Below, in pieces: positions 1 through 9,677 of a stretch of 64,000 bases of DNA (its first letter is position 1; each line of letters starts with the position of its first letter). Position numbers and translations under genes: made by a program. The stretch covers positions 620,001 through 684,000 of the forward strand of contig NC_003228.3 in NCBI RefSeq assembly GCF_000025985.1, read 5' to 3'. Below the pieces are notes generated by a model. The model was not told the origin of the DNA, made no database searches, and saw only the letters and a list, made by a program, of their open reading frames with translations. Source of the DNA: Bacteroides fragilis NCTC 9343 (GTDB lineage: Bacteria > Bacteroidota > Bacteroidia > Bacteroidales > Bacteroidaceae).

Positions 1-43
1 TGTGCTCATTCGTCCAGAGAAGTTTTAATTTGAAAATAAAGCA

Positions 44-1750
44 ATGAATACAGAAATTTTAGGAGTGGCGGTGCAGATTGTCCTGATGGTGGTATTAGCT
101 TATCCGTTGGGACGTTACATAGCCCGGGTTTATAAGGGAGAGAAGACTTGGTCGGACTTCATGGCGCCTATAGAGCGAGTGATTTATAAGATATGTGGTA
201 TTAATCCGCAGGAGGAGATGAACTGGAAACAGTTCCTCAAGGCGTTACTGATCCTGAATGCATTTTGGTTTGTATGGGGAATGGTGTTACTGGTATCGCA
301 AGGTTGGCTTCCGCTCAATCCCGACGGAAACGGGGCTCAAACACCTGACCAGGCATTCAATACTTGCATCAGTTTTATGGTAAACTGTAATTTGCAACAC
401 TACAGCGGTGAGAGTGGTCTGACTTATTTCACTCAATTGTTTGTCATCATGTTGTTCCAGTTTATCACTGCTGCCACAGGAATGGCTGCCATGGCCGGAG
501 TTATGAAAAGTATGGCTGCCAAGAGCACTCAAACGATTGGTAACTTTTGGCACTTTCTGGTGATCAGTTGCACACGTATTCTGTTACCGCTTTCATTGGT
601 GGTAGGTTTCATTCTGATTTTGCAGGGAACACCGATGGGCTTTGACGGTCGGATGCAACTGACTACACTCGAAGGACAGGAGCAGATGGTATCCCAGGGA
701 CCTACGGCTGCGATTGTTCCCATTAAGCAATTAGGAACCAATGGTGGTGGTTATTTTGGTGTCAATTCTTCGCATCCGTTGGAGAATCCTACCTATCTGA
801 CTAATATGGTAGAGTGTTGGTCGATTCTGATCATTCCGATGGCGATGGTATTGGCCTTGGGCTTTTATACCAATCGCAGGAAGTTGGGATATAGTATCTT
901 TGGAGTGATGCTGTTTGCTTATCTGGCAGGTGTCTTTATCAATGTCGGTCAGGAGATGGGAGGTAATCCGCGTATCAGCGAAATGGGAATTGCCCAGGAT
1001 CATGGTGCGATGGAAGGAAAAGAGGTACGGCTTGGAGCCGGAGCCACAGCCCTATGGAGTGTCACCACAACGGTTACTTCCAATGGTTCGGTCAATGGGA
1101 TGCACGATTCGACTATGCCGCTCAGTGGAATGGTCGAGATGCTGAATATGCAGATCAATACTTGGTTTGGCGGTGTTGGTGTAGGATGGCTGAACTATTA
1201 TACCTTTATTATCATGGCCGTTTTTATCAGCGGACTGATGGTGGGGCGTACGCCGGAATTTCTAGGTAAGAAGGTAGAAGCCCGGGAAATGAAAATAGCA
1301 ACCTTCGTCGCTTTGTTGCATCCGTTTGTAATTCTGGTATTTACTGCCATCTCAAGTTATGTCTATACACATCACCCCGATTTTGTGGAGAGTGAGGGCG
1401 GATGGCTGAACAATCTCGGATTTCATGGTCTCAGCGAGCAGCTTTACGAATACACCTCATCGGCTGCCAACAATGGTTCGGGTTTCGAGGGACTGGGTGA
1501 TAATACATATTTCTGGAACTGGACATGTGGCATTGTACTTATCCTGAGTCGGTTTATTCCGATCGTCGGACAGGTAGCCATTGCAGGACTATTGGCTCAA
1601 AAAAAGTTTATTCCCGAGAGTGCCGGTACCTTGAAAACGGATACTGTGACTTTTGCAGTAATGACTTTTGCCGTCATTTTCATTGTTGCAGCTTTGTCTT
1701 TCTTCCCTGTACATGCGTTGAGTACAATCGCCGAACATTTAAGTCTATAA
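44..1750 (+). CDS. kdpA: KdpA, K+-translocating subunit of the Kdp P-type ATPase
   Basis: Potassium-binding, channel-like inner-membrane subunit of the high-affinity KdpFABC pump. The 568-residue length is usual for the family. Four selectivity-loop regions can be seen: NTCISFMVNCN near residue 105, QLGTNGGGYF near 232, FGGVGVGWLNYY near 378 and NNGSGFEG near 480. Many hydrophobic spans agree with a ten-helix topology. It is the first gene visible of a kdpA-kdpB-kdpC run with 11-21 bp gaps, so one transcript is likely; its promoter lies outside the window. No kdpF is visible in the 43 bases upstream. High-affinity Kdp systems are usually induced by K+ limitation; the local sensor genes at 5.3-7.9 kb fit this. 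Confidence 0.97.
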   Translation: MNTEILGVAVQIVLMVVLAYPLGRYIARVYKGEKTWSDFMAPIERVIYKICGINPQEEMNWKQFLKALLILNAFWFVWGMVLLVSQGWLPLNPDGNGAQTPDQAFNTCISFMVNCNLQHYSGESGLTYFTQLFVIMLFQFITAATGMAAMAGVMKSMAAKSTQTIGNFWHFLVISCTRILLPLSLVVGFILILQGTPMGFDGRMQLTTLEGQEQMVSQGPTAAIVPIKQLGTNGGGYFGVNSSHPLENPTYLTNMVECWSILIIPMAMVLALGFYTNRRKLGYSIFGVMLFAYLAGVFINVGQEMGGNPRISEMGIAQDHGAMEGKEVRLGAGATALWSVTTTVTSNGSVNGMHDSTMPLSGMVEMLNMQINTWFGGVGVGWLNYYTFIIMAVFISGLMVGRTPEFLGKKVEAREMKIATFVALLHPFVILVFTAISSYVYTHHPDFVESEGGWLNNLGFHGLSEQLYEYTSSAANNGSGFEGLGDNTYFWNWTCGIVLILSRFIPIVGQVAIAGLLAQKKFIPESAGTLKTDTVTFAVMTFAVIFIVAALSFFPVHALSTIAEHLSL

Positions 1751-1771
1751 GAATAGCAGGATAATAAAGTT

Positions 1772-3820
1772 ATGAAAAATAAGATGTCAGCTTCTATGTT
1801 TCAAAAGGAGCAAGTAATAGAAAGTATCAGGCAGTCGTTTGTGAAGTTGAATCCGCGAATGATGATAAAGAACCCGATTATGTTTACGGTAGAAGTGGTT
1901 ACCGTTATTATGCTGGTGGTAACGTTACTCTCTCTCTTCACTCCGGAATATGGTACTTTCGGATATAATTTGTGTGTGTTCTTAATTTTGTTTGTGACCT
2001 TGTTGTTTGCCAATTTTGCTGAAGCAATAGCCGAAGCCCGTGGTAAAGCACAAGCCGACAGCTTACGCAAAACGCGTGAAGAGACTCCTGCTAAACTGGT
2101 AATAGGAGACAAGGTTCAGACCGTAAGTAGTTCTAAACTGAAAAAGGGGGATGTTTTTGTTTGTGAAGCCGGTGATACGATCCCTGCCGATGGAGAGATT
2201 ATTGAAGGATTGGCTTCCATTGACGAAAGTGCCATTACCGGTGAATCTGCTCCGGTGATCCGTGAGGCGGGTGGAGATAAAAGCTCTGTGACCGGTGGTA
2301 CCAAAGTGCTTTCAGATCATATCAAGGTATTGGTCACACAGCAACCGGGCGAAAGCTTTCTTGACAAAATGATTGCGTTGGTCGAAGGCGCAAGCAGGCA
2401 GAAGACGCCGAACGAGATAGCCCTGACCATTTTGTTGGCAGGCTTTACACTGGTCTTTGTCATCGTATGTGTTACTCTGATCCCGTTTGCTGACTATACC
2501 AGTCTTGAACATCCGGGAACAGCTATCTCGATTGCAGCCATCCTCTCTCTGTTTGTCTGTTTGATTCCGACTACTATCGGAGGATTACTTTCTGCCATCG
2601 GTATTGCCGGTATGGATCGTGCATTGCGTGCCAATGTGATTACAAAGTCGGGTAAAGCGGTGGAGACGGCAGGAGATATCGATACACTGTTGCTTGATAA
2701 AACCGGTACTATTACGATTGGTAACCGCAGGGCAACGAAATTCCATTCGGCACCGGGAGTCGGTCCGCGGGAGTTTGTAACAACCTGTCTGTTGGCTTCG
2801 CTTTCGGACGAGACGCCCGAGGGTAAATCTATTGTAGAGTTAGGACGTGAATCGGGGGTACGGATGCGGAGTCTTCAGACGGCCGGTGCCCGGATGATTC
2901 AGTTTACGGCTGAAACCAAATGTTCGGGTGTTGATCTGGCCGATGGCACACAGATACGTAAAGGAGCGTTCGATGCGATCCGTAAGATTACGGAAGCAGC
3001 TGGGAATAAATTCCCGAAAGAAATAGAAGAAGTGATCAGTGAGATCTCTGGTAATGGAGGTACACCGCTGGTAGTGTGTGTCGACCGGAAGGTGACCGGG
3101 GTTATCGAGTTGCAGGATATTATAAAACCGGGCATTCAGGAACGTTTTGAACGTCTGCGCAAGATGGGAGTGAAGACAGTGATGGTAACCGGTGACAATC
3201 CTTTGACCGCCAAGTACATTGCCGAAAAGGCGGGGGTGGACGACTTTATAGCTGAGGCAAAGCCTGAAGACAAGATGGAATACATCCGTAAAGAACAACA
3301 GTCCGGTAAGTTGGTGGCGATGATGGGAGACGGAACGAATGATGCTCCTGCATTGGCGCAGGCAAATGTCGGTGTGGCAATGAATAGCGGTACGCAGGCA
3401 GCCAAGGAGGCCGGCAATATGGTCGACCTCGATAATGACCCAACTAAATTGATAGAGATTGTGGAAATCGGAAAGCAGTTGCTGATGACTCGTGGAACCC
3501 TGACTACTTTCTCTATTGCCAACGATGTGGCAAAATACTTTGCCATTGTACCTGCTTTGTTTATGGTGGCCATTCCAGAGTTGGGTGCACTCAATATTAT
3601 GAATCTGCATAGTCCGGAAAGTGCTATACTCTCTGCTGTCATATTCAATGCCATCATTATCCCGATCCTGATACCATTGGCGCTGAAAGGAGTACAATAT
3701 AAACCGATCGGTGCATCGGCTTTGCTCCGTCGGAACCTTTTAATCTATGGGTTAGGAGGAGTGATCGTTCCCTTTGTCGGAATCAAGTTAATCGATTTGG
3801 TTGTCAGTTTATTCTTTTAA
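1772..3820 (+). CDS. kdpB: KdpB, catalytic subunit of the K+-transporting P-type ATPase
   Basis: ATP-hydrolysing subunit that energises K+ movement through KdpA. The 682-residue protein carries the P-type hallmarks: TGES in the actuator domain, the phosphorylated aspartate in DKTGT at about residue 309, and the hinge motif GDGTNDAP at about residue 520. N-terminal, central and C-terminal membrane spans are visible. The start used lies 21 bp after kdpA; the ATG 15 bp further in (MSASMF) is an alternative. Membrane-bound, in complex with KdpA and KdpC. Confidence 0.97.
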   Translation: MKNKMSASMFQKEQVIESIRQSFVKLNPRMMIKNPIMFTVEVVTVIMLVVTLLSLFTPEYGTFGYNLCVFLILFVTLLFANFAEAIAEARGKAQADSLRKTREETPAKLVIGDKVQTVSSSKLKKGDVFVCEAGDTIPADGEIIEGLASIDESAITGESAPVIREAGGDKSSVTGGTKVLSDHIKVLVTQQPGESFLDKMIALVEGASRQKTPNEIALTILLAGFTLVFVIVCVTLIPFADYTSLEHPGTAISIAAILSLFVCLIPTTIGGLLSAIGIAGMDRALRANVITKSGKAVETAGDIDTLLLDKTGTITIGNRRATKFHSAPGVGPREFVTTCLLASLSDETPEGKSIVELGRESGVRMRSLQTAGARMIQFTAETKCSGVDLADGTQIRKGAFDAIRKITEAAGNKFPKEIEEVISEISGNGGTPLVVCVDRKVTGVIELQDIIKPGIQERFERLRKMGVKTVMVTGDNPLTAKYIAEKAGVDDFIAEAKPEDKMEYIRKEQQSGKLVAMMGDGTNDAPALAQANVGVAMNSGTQAAKEAGNMVDLDNDPTKLIEIVEIGKQLLMTRGTLTTFSIANDVAKYFAIVPALFMVAIPELGALNIMNLHSPESAILSAVIFNAIIIPILIPLALKGVQYKPIGASALLRRNLLIYGLGGVIVPFVGIKLIDLVVSLFF

Positions 3821-3831
3821 ATATTCAAGCA

Positions 3832-4407
3832 ATGAAAACATTATTAAAATCTATCAAGATAACTCTCGTCTTTTGTGTATTCTTCTCTGTATTTTATATC
3901 CTCGTGCTGTGGCTGTTTGCACAGGTAGCCGGTCCTAACCGGGGAAATGCAGAAGTAGTTACCTTAAACGGAAAAGTGGTAGGGGCTGCCAATGTAGGAC
4001 AGACTTTTACGGAAGAAAAATATTTTTGGGGACGCCCCTCATGTGCCGGTGATGGCTATGATGCAACCAGTTCGGCAGGTAGCAATAAAGGGCCGACCAA
4101 TCCTGAATATCTGGCAGAGGTGGAGGCACGCATCGATACTTTCCTTATTCATCATCCGTATCTGGCACGCAAGGATGTACCTGCCGAGATGGTGACAGCC
4201 AGTGCCTCGGGACTGGATCCGGACATCACTCCACAGAGTGCTTATGTACAAGTGAAAAGAGTGGCGCAGGCACGTGGCATGAATGTGGAAGAGGTGAGAA
4301 GAGTCGTAGATAAAGCTGTAGAGAAGCCGTTGCTGGGGATATTCGGAACCGAGAAAGTAAATGTATTAAAGTTGAATATAGCTCTGGAAGAGTTAAAAAA
4401 CAGATAG
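3832..4407 (+). CDS. kdpC: KdpC, accessory subunit of the K+-transporting ATPase
   Basis: Small 191-residue Kdp subunit with one N-terminal membrane helix (about residues 10-32) and a hydrophilic domain carrying conserved KdpC features: the FWGRPS segment, SNKGPTNP, and the SASGLDPDI block near residue 124. KdpC is thought to help nucleotide binding to KdpB and stabilise the complex. Located 11 bp after kdpB and 9 bp before the putative porin gene, so co-transcribed with both. Confidence 0.96.
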   Translation: MKTLLKSIKITLVFCVFFSVFYILVLWLFAQVAGPNRGNAEVVTLNGKVVGAANVGQTFTEEKYFWGRPSCAGDGYDATSSAGSNKGPTNPEYLAEVEARIDTFLIHHPYLARKDVPAEMVTASASGLDPDITPQSAYVQVKRVAQARGMNVEEVRRVVDKAVEKPLLGIFGTEKVNVLKLNIALEELKNR

Positions 4408-4416
4408 AAAGTAAAG

Positions 4417-5166
4417 ATGAAAAATGTCATAAATAAAAACACGATTTTAGCCTTGATGGTGATTGGAATGATGTGCTTCTGGGGAAGTATGAACGCGAAT
4501 GCCCAACAGCTTAATGTTCAGGGAGATCTCGTAAGTTCATATGTCTGGCGCGGAATGTATCAGACAGGAGCGAGTATCCAGCCGACTTTGGGATTTAGTG
4601 TCGGAAACTTTTCATTGACCGCATGGGGCTCCACCGATTTTGACGGAACTTCTGCTTCGGCCGGAGCTGCTGCCAAGGAGATCGATCTGACGGCTGCATA
4701 CACATTAGGTCGTTCCGGTCTGACCGTATCGGTTGCCGACTTGTGGTGGGCAGGACAGGGAGCACGTAAATACTTTAATTTTAAGAGTCATGAAACGGCT
4801 CACCACTTTGAGGCAGGAGTGGCTTATACTGTGCAGTCCGAAACATTTCCTTTGTCTGTTGCATGGTATACCATGTTTGCAGGGCAAGATAAGAATGCGG
4901 AGGGAGGCCAGAATTATTCGTCTTATGTTGAATTCAACTATCCCTTCAGAGTGAGAATGGTGGATTTAAACGTAACGTGTGGAATGGTTCCTTATGCCGC
5001 TCCCCAATACAATTGTGATGGGTTTGCCGTAACCAATGTTGCTTTGAAAGGAACTACTCAGATCAGGTTCACTGACAAGTTTGCTTTGCCTGTATTTGCA
5101 CAGGCTGTTTGGAATCCCCGTATGGAAGATGCGCATTTAGTGTTTGGTATTACTTTAAAGCCATGA
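4417..5166 (+). CDS. Putative outer-membrane beta-barrel protein (TorF/gcw_chp-like porin) in the kdp operon
   Basis: A 249-residue protein with an N-terminal signal peptide ending near residue 30 (NANAQ). The mature part alternates polar and hydrophobic residues as in a beta-barrel. The segment SYVWRGMYQTGASIQP followed by a WGSTDFDG stretch resembles the TorF/gcw_chp family of putative porins (recognised by eye, not by search). It starts 9 bp after kdpC, so it should be made together with the pump; a role in K+ entry across the outer membrane during limitation is inference. The function is not established for this family. Confidence 0.75.
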   Translation: MKNVINKNTILALMVIGMMCFWGSMNANAQQLNVQGDLVSSYVWRGMYQTGASIQPTLGFSVGNFSLTAWGSTDFDGTSASAGAAAKEIDLTAAYTLGRSGLTVSVADLWWAGQGARKYFNFKSHETAHHFEAGVAYTVQSETFPLSVAWYTMFAGQDKNAEGGQNYSSYVEFNYPFRVRMVDLNVTCGMVPYAAPQYNCDGFAVTNVALKGTTQIRFTDKFALPVFAQAVWNPRMEDAHLVFGITLKP

Positions 5167-5204
5167 AATCAGATATAACTTAGGAATTTAAAAAGTGGTT
5201 AGTC

Positions 5205-5236
5205 AACCCGTGGCAGTAGCGATACTGTTACGGGTT
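5205..5236 (+). other. Stem-loop with GCGA tetraloop between porin and kdpD-like gene
   Basis: A 14-bp stem (arms begin AACCCGT and end ACGGGTT, with two G-U pairs) closes a GCGA loop, a GNRA-type tetraloop. No U-run follows, so it is not a standard terminator. It lies between the transporter/porin genes and the sensor genes and could set transcript stability or processing. Confidence 0.5.
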
Positions 5237-5261
5237 ATGCAGTATAAAAATTGAAGAAAAG

Positions 5262-6389
5262 ATGGATAGAGAAGAAAGTGTACAGCATTTCCTCGACTTG
5301 ATAAAAAAATCCCGTCGTGGCAAGTTTAAGGTTTATATCGGTATGATTGCCGGTGTAGGCAAATCGTACCGGATGCTCCAGGAAGCACATGATCTGATTG
5401 ATAACGGGGTGGATGTCCGGATCGGATATATTGAGACACATGGTCGTGCCGGGACGGAAGCCCTGTTGAAAGGTTTACCTGTTATCCGGCGCAGGAAACT
5501 GTTTTATAAGGGGAAAGAGCTCGAGGAGATGGATCTGGAAGCGATTATCCGTATTCATCCCGAAATTGTAATTGTAGACGAACTGGCACATACCAATGTG
5601 GAAGGAAGCTTGAATGAGAAACGTTGGCAAGATGTGATGACACTGCTTGATGAAGGGATTAACGTGATTTCGGCAGTCAACATTCAGCACATCGAGAGTG
5701 TGAATGAAGAGGTGCAAGATATCGCAGGTATTGAAGTGAAGGAGCGTATTCCCGATAGCGTTCTTCAAGAGGCTGATGAGGTCGTAAATATTGATCTTAC
5801 GGCCGAAGAACTGATAACCAGACTTAAAGCTGGAAAGATATATAAGCCGGAAAAAATACAGACTGCACTCAATAATTTCTTTAAGACCGAGAATATCCTG
5901 CAACTCCGTGAACTTGCACTGAAGGAGGTTGCCTTGCGAGTGGAAAAGAAAGTAGAGAATGAGGTTGTGATGGGTATTGGTTTGGGAGTTCGTCATGAAA
6001 AGTTTATGGCGTGCATCAGTAGCCAAGAGAAGACGCCCCGCCGTATTATAAGGAAAGTAGCCCGTTTGGCTACCCGATATAATACCTCGTTTGTCGCTCT
6101 TTACGTACAAGTTCCCAAAGAAAGCATGGAACGTATCGATTTGGCCAGCCAGAGACATCTGCTGAATCATTTTAAGTTGGTGACTGAGTTGGGTGGGGAA
6201 GTCGTCCAGGTACAGTCGAAAGATATATTAGGCAGTATTGTGCAGGTTTGTAAGGAGAAACAGATATCCACTGTTTGCATGGGTTCCCCAGGCCTTCGCC
6301 TGCCGGGAGCATTGTGTAGCGTGCTGAAATATCGCAGATTTTTAAATAATCTGGCACAAGCGAACATAGATTTGATTATACTTGCATAA
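5262..6389 (+). CDS. Stand-alone KdpD N-terminal sensor domain plus USP domain
   Basis: A 375-residue protein matching only the cytoplasmic N-terminal half of KdpD. Walker A GMIAGVGKS is at residues 27-35 and a Walker B-like IVIVDELAHTN is near residues 103-113; a universal-stress-protein-like domain fills roughly residues 245-375. Full-length KdpD of about 900 residues would continue with four membrane helices and a kinase; here the gene stops and a separate kinase gene follows 28 bp downstream. It is likely soluble, and probably senses ionic or nucleotide status and acts on the adjoining histidine kinase (inference from the split arrangement). The frame ends cleanly and the next gene has its own start, so this is not a recent frameshift. 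Confidence 0.9.
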   Translation: MDREESVQHFLDLIKKSRRGKFKVYIGMIAGVGKSYRMLQEAHDLIDNGVDVRIGYIETHGRAGTEALLKGLPVIRRRKLFYKGKELEEMDLEAIIRIHPEIVIVDELAHTNVEGSLNEKRWQDVMTLLDEGINVISAVNIQHIESVNEEVQDIAGIEVKERIPDSVLQEADEVVNIDLTAEELITRLKAGKIYKPEKIQTALNNFFKTENILQLRELALKEVALRVEKKVENEVVMGIGLGVRHEKFMACISSQEKTPRRIIRKVARLATRYNTSFVALYVQVPKESMERIDLASQRHLLNHFKLVTELGGEVVQVQSKDILGSIVQVCKEKQISTVCMGSPGLRLPGALCSVLKYRRFLNNLAQANIDLIILA

Positions 6390-6417
6390 AAAAATGATTT
6401 AGTCTTAGTTATCCATT

Positions 6418-7857
6418 ATGAATATAAAAACCAAACTACTTTTCGGCATTGGAATATTGGCCGGAATGATTATTTTACTGGTAACACTTTCAGTAGTAAA
6501 CCTTCAGATTCTAACGGCCACGGAACCTGATAGTCCGGTTGCCATGCCTGCTTTGGAGCGTGCGCTCTTATGGATCTCCGTAACAGGTGGCATTTGTATC
6601 CTCACGGGTTTGGTCCTGCTTATCTGGCTACCCCGTTCTATTAATAGGCCGGTAAAAGAACTGACTTGTGGTATCTTGGAAATAGCCAATCATAATTATG
6701 AAAAGAGATTGGATATGAGAGGATACGAAGAGTTCAGGGAAGTTTCGGATAGTTTTAACCGCATGGCTGAGAAACTGACAGAGTATCGTGACAGTACATT
6801 GGCTGATATTCTTTCTGCAAAAAAATTCCTTGAAGCCGTTGTTAACAGTATTCATGAGCCGATTATCGGCTTAAATACCGAACGGGAAATTCTTTTTATC
6901 AATAATGAAGCATTGAATGTACTCAATATGAAGCGTGAGAATGTAATCCGGAAGTCCGCCGAAGAACTTTCTCTGAAGAATGATTTGCTTCGCAGGCTGA
7001 TACGTGAGTTGGTGACTCCCGGTGAGAAGAATGAACCTTTAAAAATTTATGCGGACAATAAAGAAAGCTATTTCCAAGCCTCGTATATTCCGATTGAGAA
7101 TGCGGCGGCAGAAGAAGGAGAGGCTCGAAACCTGGGAGACGTTATCTTGCTGAAAAATATTACAGAGTTCAAAGAACTCGATTCTGCAAAAACCACTTTT
7201 ATCTCTACCATCTCCCACGAACTGAAGACTCCTATTTCTGCCATAATGATGAGTCTTCAATTGCTGGAGGACAAAAGAGTGGGCTCTTTGAATGGCGAAC
7301 AAGAACAATTATCGAAGAATATAAGGGACAATAGCCAGCGCTTACTCGATATTACCGGAGAGTTACTGAACATGACGCAGGTGGAAGCCGGCAAGCTTCA
7401 AATGATGCCTAAAATTACGAAACCTATCGAACTGATTGAGTACGCCATCAAGGCCAATCAGGTACAGGCTGATAAGTTTAATATACAAATAGAAGTTGAC
7501 TATCCTCAAGAGAAGATACCGAAACTATTTGTAGATAGTGAAAAAATAGCTTGGGTACTTACTAACCTTTTAAGCAATGCGATTCGCTATTCGAAAGAGA
7601 ATGGCCGAGTAGTGATTGGCGTAAGGCATAAAAAAGAGTATATCGAGCTCTATGTGCAAGACTTTGGCAAAGGAATCGATCCAAGATATCACCAAAGCAT
7701 TTTTGATCGTTATTTCCGTGTACCGGGAACTAAAGTTCAGGGTAGCGGTTTGGGATTGTCCATTTCGAAAGACTTTGTAGAAGCACATGGAGGGACATTG
7801 ACCGTACAGAGCGAACCGGGTAAGGGGAGTTGCTTTGTGATAAGGTTGAAGGCATGA
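6418..7857 (+). CDS. Membrane sensor histidine kinase (HAMP-PAS-HisKA-HATPase), partner of the split KdpD
   Basis: A 479-residue kinase. Two membrane helices (about residues 5-27 and 48-70) enclose a short periplasmic loop, followed by HAMP (about 70-125), a PAS-like domain (about 135-250), the H-box FISTISHELKTP with His at about 267, the N-box NLLSNAIRYS, and G-boxes DFGKGID and GSGLGLS. It replaces the kinase half of KdpD. No response regulator gene lies next to it; the kdpE equivalent must be upstream of the window or elsewhere. It ends the kdp gene cluster. Confidence 0.9.
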   Translation: MNIKTKLLFGIGILAGMIILLVTLSVVNLQILTATEPDSPVAMPALERALLWISVTGGICILTGLVLLIWLPRSINRPVKELTCGILEIANHNYEKRLDMRGYEEFREVSDSFNRMAEKLTEYRDSTLADILSAKKFLEAVVNSIHEPIIGLNTEREILFINNEALNVLNMKRENVIRKSAEELSLKNDLLRRLIRELVTPGEKNEPLKIYADNKESYFQASYIPIENAAAEEGEARNLGDVILLKNITEFKELDSAKTTFISTISHELKTPISAIMMSLQLLEDKRVGSLNGEQEQLSKNIRDNSQRLLDITGELLNMTQVEAGKLQMMPKITKPIELIEYAIKANQVQADKFNIQIEVDYPQEKIPKLFVDSEKIAWVLTNLLSNAIRYSKENGRVVIGVRHKKEYIELYVQDFGKGIDPRYHQSIFDRYFRVPGTKVQGSGLGLSISKDFVEAHGGTLTVQSEPGKGSCFVIRLKA

Positions 7858-7949
7858 TAATGCTGGAAATTATGGAGATAGACTTGTGATTCTGTGGGAT
7901 TTTTTCCTAGAAAAACTATTTATGACATTATTATATTAAGGTTTTTTAT

Positions 7950-7957
7950 TATTTTTG
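7950..7957 (+). promoter_or_regulatory. Bacteroides-type -7 box upstream of the first ECF sigma gene
   Basis: TATTTTTG fits the TAnnTTTG consensus, 56 bp before the sigma start codon. No clear -33 TTTG is seen at the usual distance. It suggests the sigma gene is read by the housekeeping polymerase, unlike the downstream fecR and susC. Confidence 0.5.
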
Positions 7958-8013
7958 CCGACGTATTGATATAATATGATACTTGTCTAAGTTAATCTTT
8001 TAAGTGGATAATA

Positions 8014-8577
8014 ATGCATTCTGAAATCGCAGAAGAAAAATTACTGGTCTCCCAATTCTCCCAAGGAAGCCATATAGCGTTTAAGGCATTGTTTATGCGT
8101 TATTATCCGAAGGTGCGCTCTTTTATAATGGGATTGGTTAAATCGGAGAGTGAAGCCGAAGATTTGACACAAGAAGTTTTTCTCAAACTGTGGACGCACC
8201 GTGAGAAATTTTGTGAAGTAGAAGTGTTCGGAACCTATCTGTATGTCTTGACTAAAAATACAACTTTCAATTATTTGCGTTCCCGGCAGAATCGTCAGGA
8301 TAGTCAGGGGACAGAATGGGTAGAAGAGTCTACAGACACGACTCCTTATGAAGAGTTGGTTGCTAAAGACTTGCAGCTATTGATTGATATGGTGGTGGAG
8401 AATATGCCTCCTCAACGGCAAATGATTTTTCGGTTGAATCGGGAGGCCGGACTGACCAATGCAGAAATAGCGGAGAAGTTGCAGATTAGTAAAAAAACTG
8501 TTGAGAACCATCTTAACTTAGCGTTGAAAGAACTGAAAAATGCTTTGTTATTCTTTATATTTCTCTATTTATGTTAA
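8014..8577 (+). CDS. ECF-type RNA polymerase sigma factor of the first sugar-utilisation locus
   Basis: A 187-residue sigma-70-family ECF factor. Region 2 covers about residues 20-90 (ALFMRYYPKV ... EDLTQEVFLKLW) and region 4 about residues 125-180 (MPPQRQMIF ... LTNAEIAEKLQISKKTVENH). The hydrophobic C-terminal tail is common in Bacteroides members. It directs polymerase to target promoters once released by the FecR-type anti-sigma encoded 53 bp downstream. The likely target is the paired motif before fecR (8582) and susC (9678). Confidence 0.93.
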   Translation: MHSEIAEEKLLVSQFSQGSHIAFKALFMRYYPKVRSFIMGLVKSESEAEDLTQEVFLKLWTHREKFCEVEVFGTYLYVLTKNTTFNYLRSRQNRQDSQGTEWVEESTDTTPYEELVAKDLQLLIDMVVENMPPQRQMIFRLNREAGLTNAEIAEKLQISKKTVENHLNLALKELKNALLFFIFLYLC

Positions 8578-8581
8578 TACG

Positions 8582-8619
8582 GTTGGGGATATATCCGGAT
8601 TTATGCGTCCTATTATAAA
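8582..8619 (+). promoter_or_regulatory. Candidate ECF-sigma promoter, copy 1 of 2 (upstream of fecR)
   Basis: GTTGGG at 8582 and GTCCTATTATAAA at 8607, 25 bp start to start. The same two words with the same spacing recur at 9678-9715 before susC. This suggests a promoter for the locus's own sigma factor. Not experimentally known. Confidence 0.5.
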
Positions 8620-8630
8620 TTAGTGATAGA

Positions 8631-9641
8631 ATGAGTTATTTAAAAAATATAATTACTTACTTTTTTCATCATCCGGCATCGGACGGGGTGGTGGAAAGAG
8701 TACATCAACGACTGGCCGATACAAACAGCGGACAAGAGAAAGAAGAGGTCTTGTCCGGTATTTGGGAACAGATCGGTTTTCCACAGGCGGATGAACATCA
8801 AACGCTGAGAGCTTTTGAAAAGCTGGAACAACAGATTGGAGGAGATTCTTTAAAATCGGAATCTTCTTTTTCGCGTTTTCGTATTCCCCGATGGAGTTGG
8901 ATTGCTGCTTCTATCATCGTCCCCTTATTACTATTGTTCGGTTCCGCTTACTTATATAAAGAAACTCTTACCATTAAGAACGAACTTAGCAATGTGACTT
9001 TCATTCAATATTATGTTAGTAATGGAAAACGGGAGCAAGTCACTTTACCCGATCGATCGAAAGTTTGGCTTAATTCCGGTTCTTTGCTGATCTATCCGTC
9101 TGCGTTTATAGGAAACGAACGTGAGGTCTATCTGGCTGGTGAAGGCTATTTCTCGGTGACAAAAGATAAAGAATGCCCATTTATTGTAAAAACGAACTCT
9201 GTTTCTGTAAGTGTACTTGGTACGGAATTCAATATAAACGCTTATCCGAATATAGATAAGGTAGTGACTACTTTGGAAGAAGGATCTATCCGTATGTCGC
9301 TGAATCGTTTCGATTCATCCTATTTGTTAGAGCCGGATGATCAGATTGTTTATATTCCGTCCACCGGACATATAGAGAGAAAACGCGTGAAGGCTTCTGA
9401 TTATTCTGATTGGAGAGGTGGAGGTTTGTATTTCAGTAATAGTCCATTCAAAGAAGTGATACAGACTATAGAACGTACCTATTCGGTTCAGGTACATTTG
9501 CAGACTTCTATTTATCAATCCAATAATCTGACTATTCATTTCTATCCTAATGAGTCCATCGAGAATATTATGATGTTGATTAAAGAAATGATCCCTGGAC
9601 TTGAATACCAGATAGAGGGGAAAGATATTTATATAGATTAA
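8631..9641 (+). CDS. FecR-family anti-sigma factor, first sugar locus
   Basis: A 336-residue inner-membrane anti-sigma regulator. The N-terminal cytoplasmic part (about 1-85) should hold the ECF sigma; one membrane helix is seen at about residues 88-108 (WIAASIIVPLLLLFGS); the periplasmic FecR domain (about 130-230, with VTLPDRSKVWLNSGS and LAGEGYFSV) is followed by a DUF4974-type end. It would relay a signal from the SusC receptor's N-terminal STN domain to the sigma factor. The spacing before it holds a candidate ECF promoter, implying feedback control by its own sigma. Confidence 0.92.
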   Translation: MSYLKNIITYFFHHPASDGVVERVHQRLADTNSGQEKEEVLSGIWEQIGFPQADEHQTLRAFEKLEQQIGGDSLKSESSFSRFRIPRWSWIAASIIVPLLLLFGSAYLYKETLTIKNELSNVTFIQYYVSNGKREQVTLPDRSKVWLNSGSLLIYPSAFIGNEREVYLAGEGYFSVTKDKECPFIVKTNSVSVSVLGTEFNINAYPNIDKVVTTLEEGSIRMSLNRFDSSYLLEPDDQIVYIPSTGHIERKRVKASDYSDWRGGGLYFSNSPFKEVIQTIERTYSVQVHLQTSIYQSNNLTIHFYPNESIENIMMLIKEMIPGLEYQIEGKDIYID

Positions 9642-9677
9642 GGCTTGGCCTATATTATCATTTGTTAACATTATATC

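Noticed and set aside
2840..3697. A 285-codon minus-strand frame inside kdpB
   Set aside because: Fully antisense to a motif-complete kdpB; composition reflects codon bias of the opposite strand and it has no family features.
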